Source: Shinisaurus crocodilurus (taxonomy: Eukaryota; Chordata; Lepidosauria; Squamata; Shinisauridae). Taken from it: 64,000 nt of DNA. Every line of letters starts with the position of its first letter. Position 1 is the stretch's first letter. Location of the stretch: contig CM037876.1 of the NCBI GenBank assembly GCA_021292165.1, forward strand, positions 105,238,324 to 105,302,323, given 5' to 3'. Below are positions 32,936 to 42,906 of this stretch, one piece after another. A program made the translations under genes and the position numbers. Under the pieces are notes generated by a model. The model made no database searches. It had not been told where the DNA came from and was given only the letters and a program-made list of their open reading frames with translations.

Positions 32936-33363
32936 CTACGTGCGTGCATGCGGGGTGCGTGCGGCGGCGTGCGTGTGGCGGCGGCGGCATGAGGCAGCGT
33001 GCGACGGTGGCGGTGGCGGCGAGGTGAGGCAGTGACGGCGTGCAACGGTGGCAAGGTGAGTTGAGGTGAGCGACAGCGGGCGGCGGTGGCGGAGTAGGCT
33101 CGAGTCCCGAGTTGAGTCTCGAGTCCCATAAAAAATATTGGGATTTGAGTCTGACTCGAGTCAGAGGGGGGTCTCAGTCCGACTCACGATTCGGGTATCC
33201 GAGTCCGAGTCCCCATCCCTGGGTAAGGGGGACACAATGGGGGTGGGGTGGGAGATGTGGTAGGGGAAGATGTGGGGGGCTGGGAGACATGGTGGGGATG
33301 GGGGGGAGACATGGTGGGGCAGTGGAGGCCTACATATGCTCTCCTACTGGCCCTGCTTCACTG

Positions 33364-33480
33364 GGGTTTAATCCCAGGTAAGTGTAAACCCTATGCACAC
33401 CTACTAAAAATTAAGTCCCATTTAACTCAATGCTACTTGCTTCTGAATAAGGATTGGGTTTAAGATGATTCAGATTGGGC
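33364..33480. repeat. short dispersed repeat, right half
   Basis: Continuation of 31147-31194 after the hAT block (CCCAGGTAAGTGTAAACCCTA, then a related second unit up to about 33475). Confidence 0.55.
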
Positions 33481-34440
33481 TTCACATCCTGTTCATTTCA
33501 ATGAGAGAATTAAGCATGTGCTAAAATCAACACATTCAGATAAACAGGATCATGTCTAATATATTTTTAAAAGAATCTTCATGTTGACCACTTATTACCT
33601 TATGTAAGGAAAATTTGAAGGTGGTGTGATGAATGTTCTTCTTTGATCTTGAACAGAGCAAAAAGCTATTTTAAAAAGATACCACCAATCGTGTTAATAT
33701 ATGTTGTTGTCCCAGATTGCATGCAGAACTATGAAATATGAACTTTCGGATTAAAGAAAAAGAGAAACGAGAGAAATTATATTTTAAAGACTAAAACATT
33801 GATACAAAGTAAACATTGCATTAAATTAAATAAAACAAGTCACTCACAATATAAGATTTTTCTTTAGCAACTTAAAATCTTTAAATTATTTGGTTTAATA
33901 AAATCTTCATTTCTGATTTTCACTGTGTCATCTTTAATTAAGAGTTCAGCTTTAAAAGTTGGCGTCTTTAATTCTGGGTCTCATTAATTTTATCTTCATT
34001 GCCTGCATTTCTCTTTCACCCCCGGAGGCATAGTAATCAACTTTATAGCTTAATTTTTATTTTATTTTTAGCAGAAATTGAATGAAACCTCAGTTCAAAG
34101 GCATGGGTTGTTACATTTTTCACACCCCAAAAAAGGACTGTGGCTAAAGAAACTTTACAAAATGAGAGGCACTGGGTATATGATCAATGGGCAAATCTCA
34201 AATACTTTTAATAGCCGAAGAGTGCAGCTGCATTGGTTATTTTTAAATAGTAGTTCAAGGAGACAGGGAGCATGGTCTCTCCAAACTCATATTAGGACAT
34301 AAACATACCATTATCATGCTAGTGGTGCTTTTCATAGTAATTATGAACACCATAACTTTTCTGATCTTAACTCTTGCAGTTACAACCAGGAGGGAAAGCA
34401 GCATAGGTCTGTGATGTTATGTTACTTGGGTTTAGATTTA
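33481..34440. other. single-copy-looking AT-rich sequence
   Basis: No repeat recognised. From about 33640 to 34060 the sequence is AT-rich, complex and free of repeats, the look of conserved non-coding DNA; conservation cannot be tested here. Confidence 0.3.
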
Positions 34441-34618
34441 AAGTGTATAGGTGGTAAGTATAACGTGTTTGTGTATTAAGTAAGTACCGTATGTATTCCT
34501 GCTGTATCTGGGTGAGAGAGAAAGGATGGGTAGGAAGAAGGGTGTATTTACATATGTGACATGATTGGCTGAGAGAGTGAGAAAGGGGGTGCAGCCTGTG
34601 TTATATAAACAGTGGGCG
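34441..34618 (+). promoter_or_regulatory. LTR-like promoter region with TATA box
   Basis: GTTATATAAAC at about 34600-34609 is a good TATA-type sequence, followed 10-20 bases later by GTGGGCGGAGCC. Together with the duplicated 147-bp block after it, this could be the U3/R part of a retroelement LTR. No other LTR feature was shown. Confidence 0.3.
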
Positions 34619-34763
34619 GAGCCTAAACTTAAGTTCTGGCATGGAATGGAGGTGCCTCACAGGGAAGCATGTGTGAGAGCAATCCCAGCTATCCAGTCAC
34701 ATTTTTTTCCATTTTTTTTCCATTTTTTTAATTCCACCGTTCAGGGTAGAAGAGCCCTATGAA
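34619..34763. repeat. direct repeat, copy A
   Basis: About 145 bp (GAGCCTAAACTTAAGTTCTG to AGAGCCCTATGAA), nearly identical to 36266-36412. It differs mainly by a few bases in a T-rich stretch. Confidence 0.8.
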
Positions 34764-34787
34764 GGTGCTGTTCAGGCAGCTTTAGAG

Positions 34788-34923
34788 TAGGGCTCTCCAA
34801 CTTTTGGTCCCCAGATGTTGCTGGACTACAGCTCCCAGAATCCCTTGCCATTAGCCATGCTGGCTGGATATGCTGGGAGCTGTAGGCCAGCAACATCTGG
34901 GGACCCAAGGTTGGAGAGCCCTG
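34788..34923. mobile_element. palindromic hAT MITE
   Basis: TAGGGCTCTCCAAC...GGTTGGAGAGCCCTG with TSD CTTTAGAG/CTTTAGAC (7 of 8). Confidence 0.85.
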
Positions 34924-34941
34924 CTTTAGACGTTTGAGGGT

Positions 34942-35094
34942 TCTCATAGGATCTATAGAGTTGGAAGGGGCCTACAAGGCCATCGAGTCCAACCCCCTGC
35001 TCAATGCAGGAAACTAGAGGGGTCTCCCATCCAAGTAATAACCAGGCCTGACCCTGCTTAGCTTTCCACGCTCAGACAAGCTGAGCCAGTGTGA
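34942..35094 (-). repeat. CR1 LINE 3' tail
   Basis: The reverse complement ends in the CR1-type tail (GGTTGGACTCGATGGCCTTG, CCCCTTCCAACTCTATAG). A second fragment with almost the same boundaries is at 59256-59425. Confidence 0.75.
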
Positions 35095-35290
35095 GCCACA
35101 GGTTCTGTGAAGGGGGTGTATGTGGGGAAGAGAGAGGAGTGTATGGAATGTGAAGTGCTGTTTGGGAGACTGTGAAGTTGACTGGAGAGAGTTGAGCGAT
35201 TATATTAAGATTGTTAAGAGTTTAGCTAGTGAGTGCAGGGATTGATATTGGGAACAGTTGTTGAGGGAGGATTGGTACTAGGATAAGATA
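35095..35290. other. unassigned sequence
   Basis: G-rich, nothing recognised. Confidence 0.3.
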
Positions 35291-35560
35291 GTACATTACT
35301 TAAGGTTATTTATTTACGGCATTTAAATGCCCCTTCCTTGATTAGCTTCCGCTGTGCATTAAAAACGTGGCTTTTCAGGCGGGAATATTGGGTGGGTTAG
35401 GATTTTTAAGTTTTGTTCTGTTTTTAATTGTGTTTTATACTGTGTGTGTGTGTTCCCCCCCCCCCTTGTATTTTTATTGGATTGTACATCGCTCAGAGTG
35501 GCCGGATGTCCGGCCAGATGGGCGATTCATAAATATAATAAATAAATAAATAAACAAATA
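35291..35560 (+). repeat. L2-type LINE 3' end
   Basis: AAAACGTGGCTTTTCAGGCG corresponds to the last ORF2 residues (KTWLFRR), followed by GTACATCGCTCAGAGTGG, a CGATTCATAAATATAATAAA segment and a TAAA-rich tail. Confidence 0.65.
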
Positions 35561-35690
35561 AATTTCTAACCCGCTCTTCAGCCAAAAAAGGCTCCCAGAG
35601 TGGCTTACAAAGATTAATATTAGACAGTCCCTGCCCTCAGGCTTACAATCTAAAAGACATGACACAAAAGGAAGAGGGATTGGGAGGGAG
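35561..35690 (-). repeat. L2/CR1-type LINE 3'-UTR fragment
   Basis: The reverse complement reads TTAGATTGTAAGCCTGAGGG and TTGTAAGCCACTCTGGGAGC, a common LINE tail motif. Confidence 0.6.
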
Positions 35691-36265
35691 GAGGAAGAAA
35701 GCAAAACTCAGGCACCAGTTCTTAGTTACAAAAGATTATCTGAAACTTACCCATGAAACTTATTTCCAGAACTTGTTGTGTTTTAAAATAAACTTTTCTT
35801 TGTTATTTGAAACAGTCTGTGTGGGAAGCTGTGCTTATTGTACTGGTCAAAGAGGTATAAGGTAGGGATTAGACATCCCAAAGTCAGTGAGAGAGGTGTA
35901 AGGGTAAGGGTTAGAGCAAAAGAAACCCCCAACCTTACATAAGCCCACCTGGAAATCCCAATAAGGAGGGCAAGCTTGAGGCCCTATTGAGGGGTGGAGT
36001 ATGACGACAAGGTCCAATCACATTTTCTTTCTCTCTCCGCATGTAATGTATGGACTAGCCCTCATGGGATAGGAAAATAAATATACCCTTAATGCATTGC
36101 CAACTGTTGATTTTTAGAATTCTCTCACCTCAGTGGAAGTGGAGTGGAGCTCTGGAAGCTCAGGTGGTGGAACTGAGTGGACTCCAGTCCAGTGTATCAA
36201 GAGGCTAATAGCCAACAGTTTCTGTTTCTTCCTGTAGCTGCTGGTATCAGTAATCACCATGGGCT
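35691..36265. other. unassigned sequence, possibly LTR-like
   Basis: It contains AATAAA near 36077 and a pyrimidine tract ending CTTCCTGTAG at about 36238 that resembles a splice acceptor. No coding region was recognised. Confidence 0.3.
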
Positions 36266-36412
36266 GAGCCTAAACTTAAGTTCTGGCATGGAATGGAGGT
36301 GCCTCACAGGGAAGCATGTGTGAGAGCAATCCCAGCTATCCAGTCACATTTTTTTCCATTTTTTTCCATTTTTTAATTCCACCATTCAGGGTAGAAGAGC
36401 CCTATGAAAGTG
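36266..36412. repeat. direct repeat, copy B
   Basis: Near-identical to 34619-34763, 1.65 kb upstream. Confidence 0.8.
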
Positions 36413-36993
36413 ACTTGCTGAAATAACATAATTTATGTGGGGCTCCACAAACAGAGGATATTATTCCTTATACTGTATACCAGCCCCAGGAAAAGATTTC
36501 TTGCATCCTTGTTGGAAGGAATGTCTGATAAAACTTTGGCTGAGCAGACAGCAGATGTGTAAACTGCTTGCACATGCGGATCCTGATGTAATTAATCAAG
36601 TAGCCTTATCCAAAGTGGCTGCTAAAAAGATTAGAACAAAGTTCCTAAGAAATGTAACTGTAGATTGTGCACATGATGAACTGATTTGAGTGGCTTGTTC
36701 ATTTTCCCCCCTTTTTGTAACTGTGTGTGTGTGTGTGGCAAAATTGTAAGAACCTATGGTTATATGCGATAAAATCAACTGACTATACAAATAAAAATAA
36801 TTAGAAATATAAAACACACACATGAAATACTAAAACTTAAACAGCAGCATAAAAAAACCCTGGCCAATCTGAAGGCCTTATATTGCCCAACTATCAGGTT
36901 AAGAACCAGGAACATGCACATCCATAAATAAGTCAAGGCAGTGTCAGTTCCTATATTGTCTGCACAGTTGAGTAGTAAACATGTAATTATTGG
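36413..36993. other. unassigned sequence
   Basis: A short (GT)n lies at 36722-36738. The ORF at 36435-36689 has no recognisable domain. Confidence 0.35.
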
Positions 36994-37583
36994 GACAGTA
37001 ATTGGCTCTCTAGGCTTTTCTGCTGAACTTACCATGAACCACCCCTAACTGCATGACCAATGAAAGGAGAGGTCCTGATCGAGGCAGTGCAGGCACTGTG
37101 ACACCGGCTTTGCAGAGGCTTCTATCAGCTTGCCAGGTGCCTGTGAGACCTACCCAGCTTCAGTGTAGAAACTCATGATACCAGAATGTACAGGCTGGTG
37201 TATAGGACTGTACACGTGCAGTGTGCTTGGTCCTGCACCATGTGAAACCCCACCCCCAGTCCAACCCACTGCTCAGCAGCAGAAGTTGGTGAGAAGTGGA
37301 GTTCATACGTGTGCACAAGCCATTACATCTTGGGTTGCCAACTGACCAGAAAAAAATACAGCCAGGCTGGGCTTATTAAAACTCTCACTGAGTTGTCAGA
37401 ACCTTTTGATTAAAAACTGAAAGTATTGACTGGTTGCCAGGATTTATTGAATGAGAGTCTGCAGCAGCCTTTTCACCTAATGTGCCCGCACTACCTCAGC
37501 CGGGACCTCTCCTTTCACTGGGCACTGCTTAGGGGAAGTTCATGGTAAGTATAGCAGAAAACCCCACAGAGCCAATGACTGTC
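36994..37583. mobile_element. element with about 100-bp terminal inverted repeats
   Basis: The left end is GACAGTAATTGGCTCTC; the right end, reverse-complemented, is GACAGTCATTGGCTCTG. Similarity continues about 105 bp inwards, including TTTCTGCT(G/A)(A/T)ACTTACCATGAAC and GAAAGGAGAGGTCC. The unique middle is about 370 bp. No target duplication was recognised, so the family is unknown. Confidence 0.6.
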
Positions 37584-37769
37584 ATGAAGGCGCGCATGCC
37601 TCGAGGAAAAGCAGAGCGTCTCGCTTGTGTGAGATGGAAGATTTTTAAAATCCTATTCCCGTGTGCAGATGCCCATAAATCTACACATAGAAGTTCAGAC
37701 TGTCTCTCCCACTCTCAGCGCAGCCCTTCCAGCGTATCGGATGTCAGCTAACTCAGCTTCTTCTTGTTT
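37584..37769. other. unassigned sequence
   Basis: Nothing recognised. Confidence 0.3.
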
Positions 37770-38264
37770 GCAGATTCCAGTAATAAGGAAATAACTCTGT
37801 AAACTCCACAGGTCTATTCTACTTGTTTATTTACTTTGGCAAGTATATTCTACAGAGCATACATCTCCTAATTACAGTCCATGTGCAGAGAATAATGCAT
37901 AGCAAGCATTCAATCCAGTGGAGCAAGTTGAGGTTTACTCCACTCAACACAGACGTTACATGATTGCATTAAGTCCAGCAAGCACTAGTCAGAAGACAAG
38001 AGAGTGAAGAAGAAAACAATCCTGTTCCTCTCTCACCAACAAAGAAAAAGGCAAAGGCTACAGACAGCAAAACAAGACAGTACGTCACCAGAAAGTATAA
38101 ATCATGTGACAGGCTCATACTGTTTCCCATACCCTCTAGTAACCCCTGCGAAAACACGAGATTCATAGAAAGACATAACAAACTTGTTTACCGCCAGTCT
38201 GTACCTTGCATGTGTAAACAATGTGCTCCAGCTTGTGAATGTGATACATATCACAACATGTCAC
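37770..38264 (-). repeat. possible solo LTR
   Basis: On the minus strand it runs from TGTGACATGTTGTGATATG, through a CATGTAACG-rich U3-like part, to an AAATAAACAAG polyadenylation-like signal, and ends ACTGGAATCTGCA. TG...CA ends and overall layout fit an LTR of about 495 bp, but no target duplication was found. Confidence 0.4.
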
Positions 38265-38547
38265 AGTCATTATATGTATAAACTACTACTCAGCTCTGTG
38301 CACAGACAATGCAGAAACTGACCCTTTCTTGACTTATATTATGGATCTGCATGTTCCAGTTCTTAACCTGATAGCTGGGCTAGAAATGCCAGTGGTTTGA
38401 TTTCCTGTCAATGCCTAGATCAACAGAGCATTCCTTTCCTAACTCCAGCTCACCTAAGACCTGGTTATTGGTAAGACTGCCTGACCTGACCAGGCCCAAC
38501 AGTCCCTGCTTCAGCTCACCCTAGATTTCTTTCTGGCTAAGGCCACA
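38265..38547. other. unassigned sequence
   Basis: Nothing recognised. AGGCCACA at 38540-38547 is the left TSD of the next element. Confidence 0.3.
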
Positions 38548-39339
38548 CAGGACCTGTGCAAGGCAGTTTGGCGCCCTAGGCAAAATCAGATTTAGCGCCC
38601 CCCTCCCACTTGAGCCCTCCCTCCAGGGGGGGCTCCGGAGCAAAGCAGCCGGGAAACGCCTGCTTGCCCAGCGCGCGCCCCCCTGGCCCTGCCACTGGGG
38701 CCAGCAGCCCTCCACAGGCCTGAAGGAGGCAGCGCCAAGTTTGGGAAAGTTTTTAGGAGGGGGGAGGGCCCAACTTTTTTACCTCACTCCAGAAAGCTTT
38801 CAGATTTGTAGGAGCCATACAAAAAAAAAAAGAGAGAGAGAGGAAGCATTGGGGGCTTCGTGTGGGCATCCAATGAGAAATCGCTGCAGAGCATGGACAG
38901 CGCTGGAGGCGGGAAACCAGCATCCTCCGGGACAAATGCAGGAGAGCCGCTTCACCGGATGGAGACACCTTTGTAGTATTGCAAGAGAGACTTTGTTTTT
39001 CAGGCTTTCTAATTACCTGACCAAACAAAAGTATTTAAACCAAGAGAGGGATCTGACTTCCTATTTTAAAAAAAACAGGTTTTCATTTGCTGGGGTGGGG
39101 GAGGCACGCAATATTAGTCTTTTTGACTGTGAAATAACTCTTTTGGTCCTCCAATGCCAAATCAAACGCTGGTAAGATTTTTGTTTGTTATTATTTTGGG
39201 GGGGGACTTGTAGAGCCTTAAAACATTTAGGAGGGGGCGGCGGAGCTGCGGAGAGCGCGCTGGGCTTTCGCGGGTGGGGGGGAGGCGGGCACGGCCGGGG
39301 GCGTCTAGCCTAGCCCAGGTGCCCACTCGCTCCCGGGGG

Positions 39340-39476
39340 ATGCGCTGCCGGCGGGGAGGAGCTAGGGGCTGGCTGCCCGCCGCGCTCCTCTTCTGGCGGC
39401 TGCTGCTCCTGGTGCGGCTGCCTGTGCCCAGCAGTCCCGGCGGCGAGGAAGAGTCGAGCGAGCGAGCTTCCTCCTC

Positions 39477-39507
<31 letters not shown>

Positions 39508-39591
39508 CGCCGCCACCGCCAGCCTCCGCGGGAGGGAGGGAGGAGGAAGGAAGGAAGGCGCAGGAGCGGAGCGTTTCTGCGCCCCCTTTAG
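39340..39591 (+). other. candidate captured gene 5' end (signal-peptide-like ORF)
   Basis: An 83-codon frame starting MRCRRGGARGWLPAALLFW, then LLLLVRLPVPSS and an acidic/Ser stretch. Next are a poly-Cys run from the CTG repeat and a basic tail to a TAG. A basic n-region, a hydrophobic core and a small-residue site are the layout of a secretory signal peptide, set in a CpG-rich stretch like a promoter/first exon. Only the first 35 or so residues look gene-like. It lies inside a hAT element; the source gene was not recognised. Confidence 0.35.
39479..39508 (+). repeat. (CTG)n trinucleotide repeat
   Basis: About nine CTG/TGC units within the hAT cargo, followed by GCCGCC. Confidence 0.85.
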
Positions 39592-39973
39592 TCCGCGCGC
39601 CCTAGGCAGCAGCCTAGTCCGCCTAGCGGTAGCGCCGGCCCTGAGGCCACATATGGTCTGACCTAGTTGTGATTTATAGTCAACCACCCAAGTCACCTAT
39701 TAGTAAGAACAGCTTTAGGTTGAAACAATGGTGACCTCCATAGAAGGGAGTTCATCTTGACAGGGACACGACTCTGTAGCTCATAAGACAAAAGACCTTT
39801 CTAGTCCAGCATCCTGTTTCACACAGTGGCCAACCCCATGTATGGAAAGCCCACAAGTAGGAAATAAGTGCCACAACACCCTCCCATTCATGTTCTCCCT
39901 CAACCATTATAAAGAGGCATACTGCCTCTGATACTGGAAGTAATATATAGCCACGATGACTAGTAGCCATTGC

Positions 39974-41055
39974 ATAGTCTCCAACTTCCCCGAAAATGCC
40001 AGGACCATCCCAAAAACCCTTAAGCCAGTGAGAGCCAGTGTGGCATAGTGATGAGAGTGTTGGACTGGGACTTGGGAGATCCGGGTTCTAGTCCCCGCTC
40101 AGCCATGAAACTCACTGGGTGACTTTGGGCCAATCACTGACTCTCAGCCTAACCTACCTCACAGGGTTGTTGTGAGGATGAAATGGAGAGGAGGAGGAGG
40201 ATTATGTAAGCTGCCTTGGGTTCCTTGCAGGAAAAAAGGCAGGGTATAAATATAATAAATAAATAAATAATTAAATAAGCAAGTCATCACAGCTTCTCAC
40301 TTTGTTATGCAGAGTCCCAAACGCCACCCACCCCGTAACTGCAAGCTACTGCAATTTTGCCCATGCCTCCTTCAGGATAGCTCTGCTTAGGCTCAAATAG
40401 CTGCCCACTATTTGAGCCTAAGAGAAAAAGAGCAGGGAAGGAACAGGTGCAAGGATGTGTGTGCGTGTGTGCATGCAGAGGGAGAGGTGAGTGAGGGAAT
40501 TTATCACATAATTCCTATCTTTATATTGACAAAGATTTTATTTCTTAACAGAGCTGACTCTTTGCCTCTAACTGGTAAGTTTACAGTGTCAGGAGGAAAT
40601 GCAAGAAAGTACTTCCCCTTCTCTCTGAATCTCCATGTTTGGGGGTATGGGGTGGGTGGGTAAGCTTCACCTGTTGAATTTGTGCCTGACCATTTTAAAA
40701 CAAAAAGAAAGAGATTGCCCTGCAAGCACTGACCCCCCCCCCCATGAAAAACACCAGATAGCAACAATTAAGGGTTTAAGTAAGGTAAAAAAAATATTAC
40801 AAAAGCCACTTATAAAATATTATAAAATAATATATAATATAATAATGTAATAATTATAATATATAAGATTTTGTGTGTTTCCTCTAATAACTTTTGTACT
40901 TGACCATGCCCTTTGGTTGCCTGGCCATACCCTTGGCCACGCCCTCATGTTTCCTGGCCACACACCCTCTTGATCACACCTTCACGTTGCTTAACCATAC
41001 CTCTTATAAATTCACATGTGTGTCCCTATTTTCATCTGTGAAATGTTGGAGGCTA
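39974..41055 (-). mobile_element. non-autonomous hAT element (ATACCCTCCAAC family), copy 2, with a SINE inside
   Basis: Reverse orientation relative to 3960-4839. Ends are ATAGTCTCCAAC and GTTGGAGGCTA, with TSD GCCATTGC/GCCATTGG (7 of 8). The interior matches copy 1 closely at 40500-40780. The internal hairpin of copy 1 is decayed here, and a SINE is inserted at about 40031-40278. Confidence 0.75.
40031..40278 (+). repeat. tRNA-derived SINE with TAAATA tail, copy 2
   Basis: Same family as 24331-24577: AGTGTTGGACTGGGACTTGG, box B GGTTCTAGTCC, GGGTTGTTGTGAGG, tail GGTATAAATATAATAAATAA. It lies inside the hAT at 39974-41055 and is therefore younger than it. Confidence 0.9.
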
Positions 41056-41150
41056 GCCATTGGTAGCCATGTCCTGCATGAATTTGTCCATTCTCTATTA
41101 AAGATGGCCACGTTAGTGGCACTACATCTTGTGGTAGCAAATTCCTAACA

Positions 41151-41689
41151 ATGTGGAGGAGAAGGGAGGACATGTATATATGCATGGATCGATGCGTGCA
41201 TGATGGATACATGGGGTGCTTGCAGGGGCGTGTGAATGGATGGATAGAGGATGGATGTCTGCAGGTGTGGTGTGTGTGGGAGAGGGAGAGAGACAGAGAG
41301 TGTGTGTGTGGGTTGTGATCCGGAGTGAGAGAGAAAAAGATGCAGGGAATGAGTTGGCCGGTAGGGGGGGACTGAAAAAGACCTTGCTTTCTGTGAAATA
41401 GGTCAGGGGAGTTGATTAGTGTGTTGGGGCTCAGACCCCACTTCTGCCTTGTCCAGGTTACTTGGGCAGGTTACTTGTCCTTTGTGATCAGCCATAGCTC
41501 CCATGGCAGCCATTTTGTGGCGGTGCCCAGGACAGTTTCCCAAATTGCCAAATGTCCCTATGGGCCCAAAAAGGTTGCCATAGCCCTACCCCTGGGCCAT
41601 GGTAACACATGCCTTAATTGCATCAAGATTGCTGTAATACGCCCTGCATGGGGTTACCTTTGAAGAGTCTTCTGAAGCTATGCTTGGTC
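41151..41689. other. unassigned sequence
   Basis: A purine/GATG-rich stretch lies at about 41190-41340; otherwise nothing recognised. Confidence 0.3.
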
Positions 41690-42086
41690 CGGGATGGTCA
41701 TACAAGGGTGTTAGTTAAGGGATCATGTTAAGACCTATCTTGCAACATCTGTACTGGTTGCCAATTTGCTCCTGGGCATAATTCAACGTGCTGGTGAGAC
41801 TTTAAAGCCCTAAACGGCTTGGGTTCAGGATACCTGAGGGATCTCCCCTTTCCCTTACCATGCTGCCCTCTGAGTACTATCAGAAGGAGAGGCCCTTCTG
41901 TGTGCCCCACCTAGGGTGGAGGTATGGTTGATAGTGATGAGAGATAGGGCCTTCTCAGTGGCTGCACCGATATTGTGGACTACCTTGCCGTGTGAAGTAT
42001 GAGTGGCCCTCTCTGAATGTTTTTTCCCACTTGATTAAGACATTTCTATTCAAGCAGGCCTTTGTACTGTATTTGTTTATCTATGG

Positions 42087-42222
42087 TAGGGCTGGAAAAC
42101 TTGTGGACCCCCAGCTGTTTTGGCTTACAACTCCCATCATCCTTCACCATTGGCTATGTTGATTAGGGCTGATGGGAGTTGTAGGCCAAAACATCTGGAG
42201 GGTCACAAATTGCCCACCCCTG
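42087..42222. mobile_element. palindromic hAT MITE (GGGCTGGAAAAC type)
   Basis: TAGGGCTGGAAAACTTGTGG ... CACCCCTG, with internal ACAACTCCCATCATCC facing GATGGGAGTTGTAGG. The perfect 8-bp TSD ATCTATGG lies at 42079-42086 and 42223-42230. Confidence 0.85.
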
Positions 42223-42266
42223 ATCTATGGTCTCTTCTTATTGTATTTTTATTGCCTCTACATTTT

Positions 42267-42702
42267 AGGGTGCAATCCTATTGATTGTGCCCTCGGTGAC
42301 TGGAAGCCCCCACACTCAGAGGCACCCAATCATCCAGTGCAGGGTGGGACAAGTGGTGGAGGCGATCTTTGCCTCCTTGTTCTCCACTCTCAGATTTTGC
42401 TAGACAGGCTTTTTAGCCCCTCCCATCGCTCTGGAGGGGGAGGGGCTAGAGGAGCTCAGGATAACTTGTATCCTGGCCTCTCTGGTCTCCTCCCCTCCCT
42501 GCCCACCAGAACCCCCCCTTCCTCTTCCTCCGAGGTTGCTTTTCCAACCTCAGAGGGCAGCCACCACAGTTCTTTCCATGCCTGCTGCGAGGGGCCGAGG
42601 GAAGGGGTCGGATCTCTGACTCCCTCTTCTGACCTCAGGGGGAGGAATCCAAACAATCCTATGGTCTCTGGGATGCTCACTCAGGTACCATAGGATTACT
42701 CT
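42267..42702. mobile_element. MITE with GGGTGCAATCCTAT ends
   Basis: Left AGGGTGCAATCCTATTG, right CCATAGGATTACTCT, with a GC-richer interior. Same terminal motif as 2545 and 22242. Its removal joins LINE 3'-UTR sequence on both sides. The TSD is not clear. Confidence 0.55.
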
Positions 42703-42822
42703 CTTTATTTATTCATTACTGAATGTATGGTTTTAAAATTGTATTTTAGTTTTAAATTGTTGCGACCTGCCCTGAGTGGTGCACAGTGTCTAGATGGGTA
42801 GAATATAAATTTCTCTCTATAT

Positions 42823-42906
42823 CAGTGTTCTCCAACCTACGCTGGCTGGGGCATGCTGGGAGTTGTAGGCCAAAAACATCTGGGGACCCAAGGTTGGAGA
42901 ACACTG
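42823..42906. mobile_element. palindromic hAT MITE, internally deleted
   Basis: An 84-bp copy, CAGTGTTCTCCAACC...GGTTGGAGAACACTG, with the perfect TSD CTCTATAT (42815-42822 and 42907-42914). Confidence 0.85.

Larger units (their letters stand above)
32351..33221 (-). mobile_element. hAT element with GACTCG-rich ends, copy 2
   Basis: An 871-bp element in reverse orientation to 9646-10429. Ends are CAGGAATGTTGAAGAGTCC and GTCCCCATCCCTG, with the perfect TSD GGTAAGGG (32343-32350 and 33222-33229). The terminal GACTCG/CGAGTC blocks match copy 1. The interior does not: it is CpG-rich with a hairpin at 32470-32557 and a GCC/CGC-rich tract at about 32560-33080, plus the palindrome at 32844-32935. 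Confidence 0.85.
31195..33355. mobile_element. outer hAT element containing two nested hATs
   Basis: Starts CAGGGCTGGCCTTC and ends TACTGGCCCTG, flanked by GTTCAGTG (31187-31194) and CTTCACTG (33356-33363), a 6-of-8 match. Support comes from the target: joining the flanks rebuilds a continuous copy of the short dispersed repeat. Without the two inner insertions the outer element is about 650 bp. Its termini match only over the first bases, so it is less certain than the inner two. Confidence 0.6.
38548..39643 (-). mobile_element. hAT element, CAGGGCCGGCGCTACCG family, copy B, with GC-rich cargo
   Basis: A 1,096-bp element in reverse orientation with the perfect 8-bp TSD AGGCCACA (38540-38547 and 39644-39651). 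The right end, reverse-complemented, is CAGGGCCGGCGCTACCGCTA; the left is CAGGACCTGTGCAAGGC. The ends match copy A (31480-32104). The interior is longer and different: about 38760-39180 is ordinary complex sequence ending in a CTGGTAAG donor-like site, and about 39230-39600 is CpG-rich with a signal-peptide-like ORF and a CTG repeat. Confidence 0.85.
39787..41150 (-). repeat. CR1-type LINE 3'-UTR, split by a hAT element
   Basis: 39787-39973 and 41064-41150 are the reverse of the 3' part seen intact at 24984-25260: shared blocks include GTCCAGCATCCTGTTTCACA, CTGCCTCTGATACTGGAAG and GAATTTGTCCATTCTCTATT. The hAT at 39974-41055 interrupts it. Confidence 0.75.
41690..42822 (+). pseudogene. L2-type LINE ORF2 end and 3'-UTR, interrupted twice
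   Basis: 41700-42065 translates, with frame breaks, to LLQHLYWLPI, then fragments like the L2/CR1 C-terminus (GDRAFSAV-type block near 41940, LFKQAF near 42050). The 3'-UTR continues at 42231-42266 and 42703-42822 (TTGCGACCTGCCCTGAGTGG and GGGTAGAATATAAAT), around a hAT MITE and a MITE with CAATCCTAT ends. The order of events is clear from the interrupted tail. Confidence 0.65.

Noticed and set aside
32434..33129. GC-rich ORFs (His/Pro/Ala-rich)
   Set aside because: Same reason: CGC/GCC-rich interior of the GACTCG hAT copy, with no coding signature.
38741..39175. 144-codon plus-strand ORF in the hAT cargo as a host protein
   Set aside because: No domain recognised and no strong start context. 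It may be a 5'-UTR or chance frame within captured DNA.
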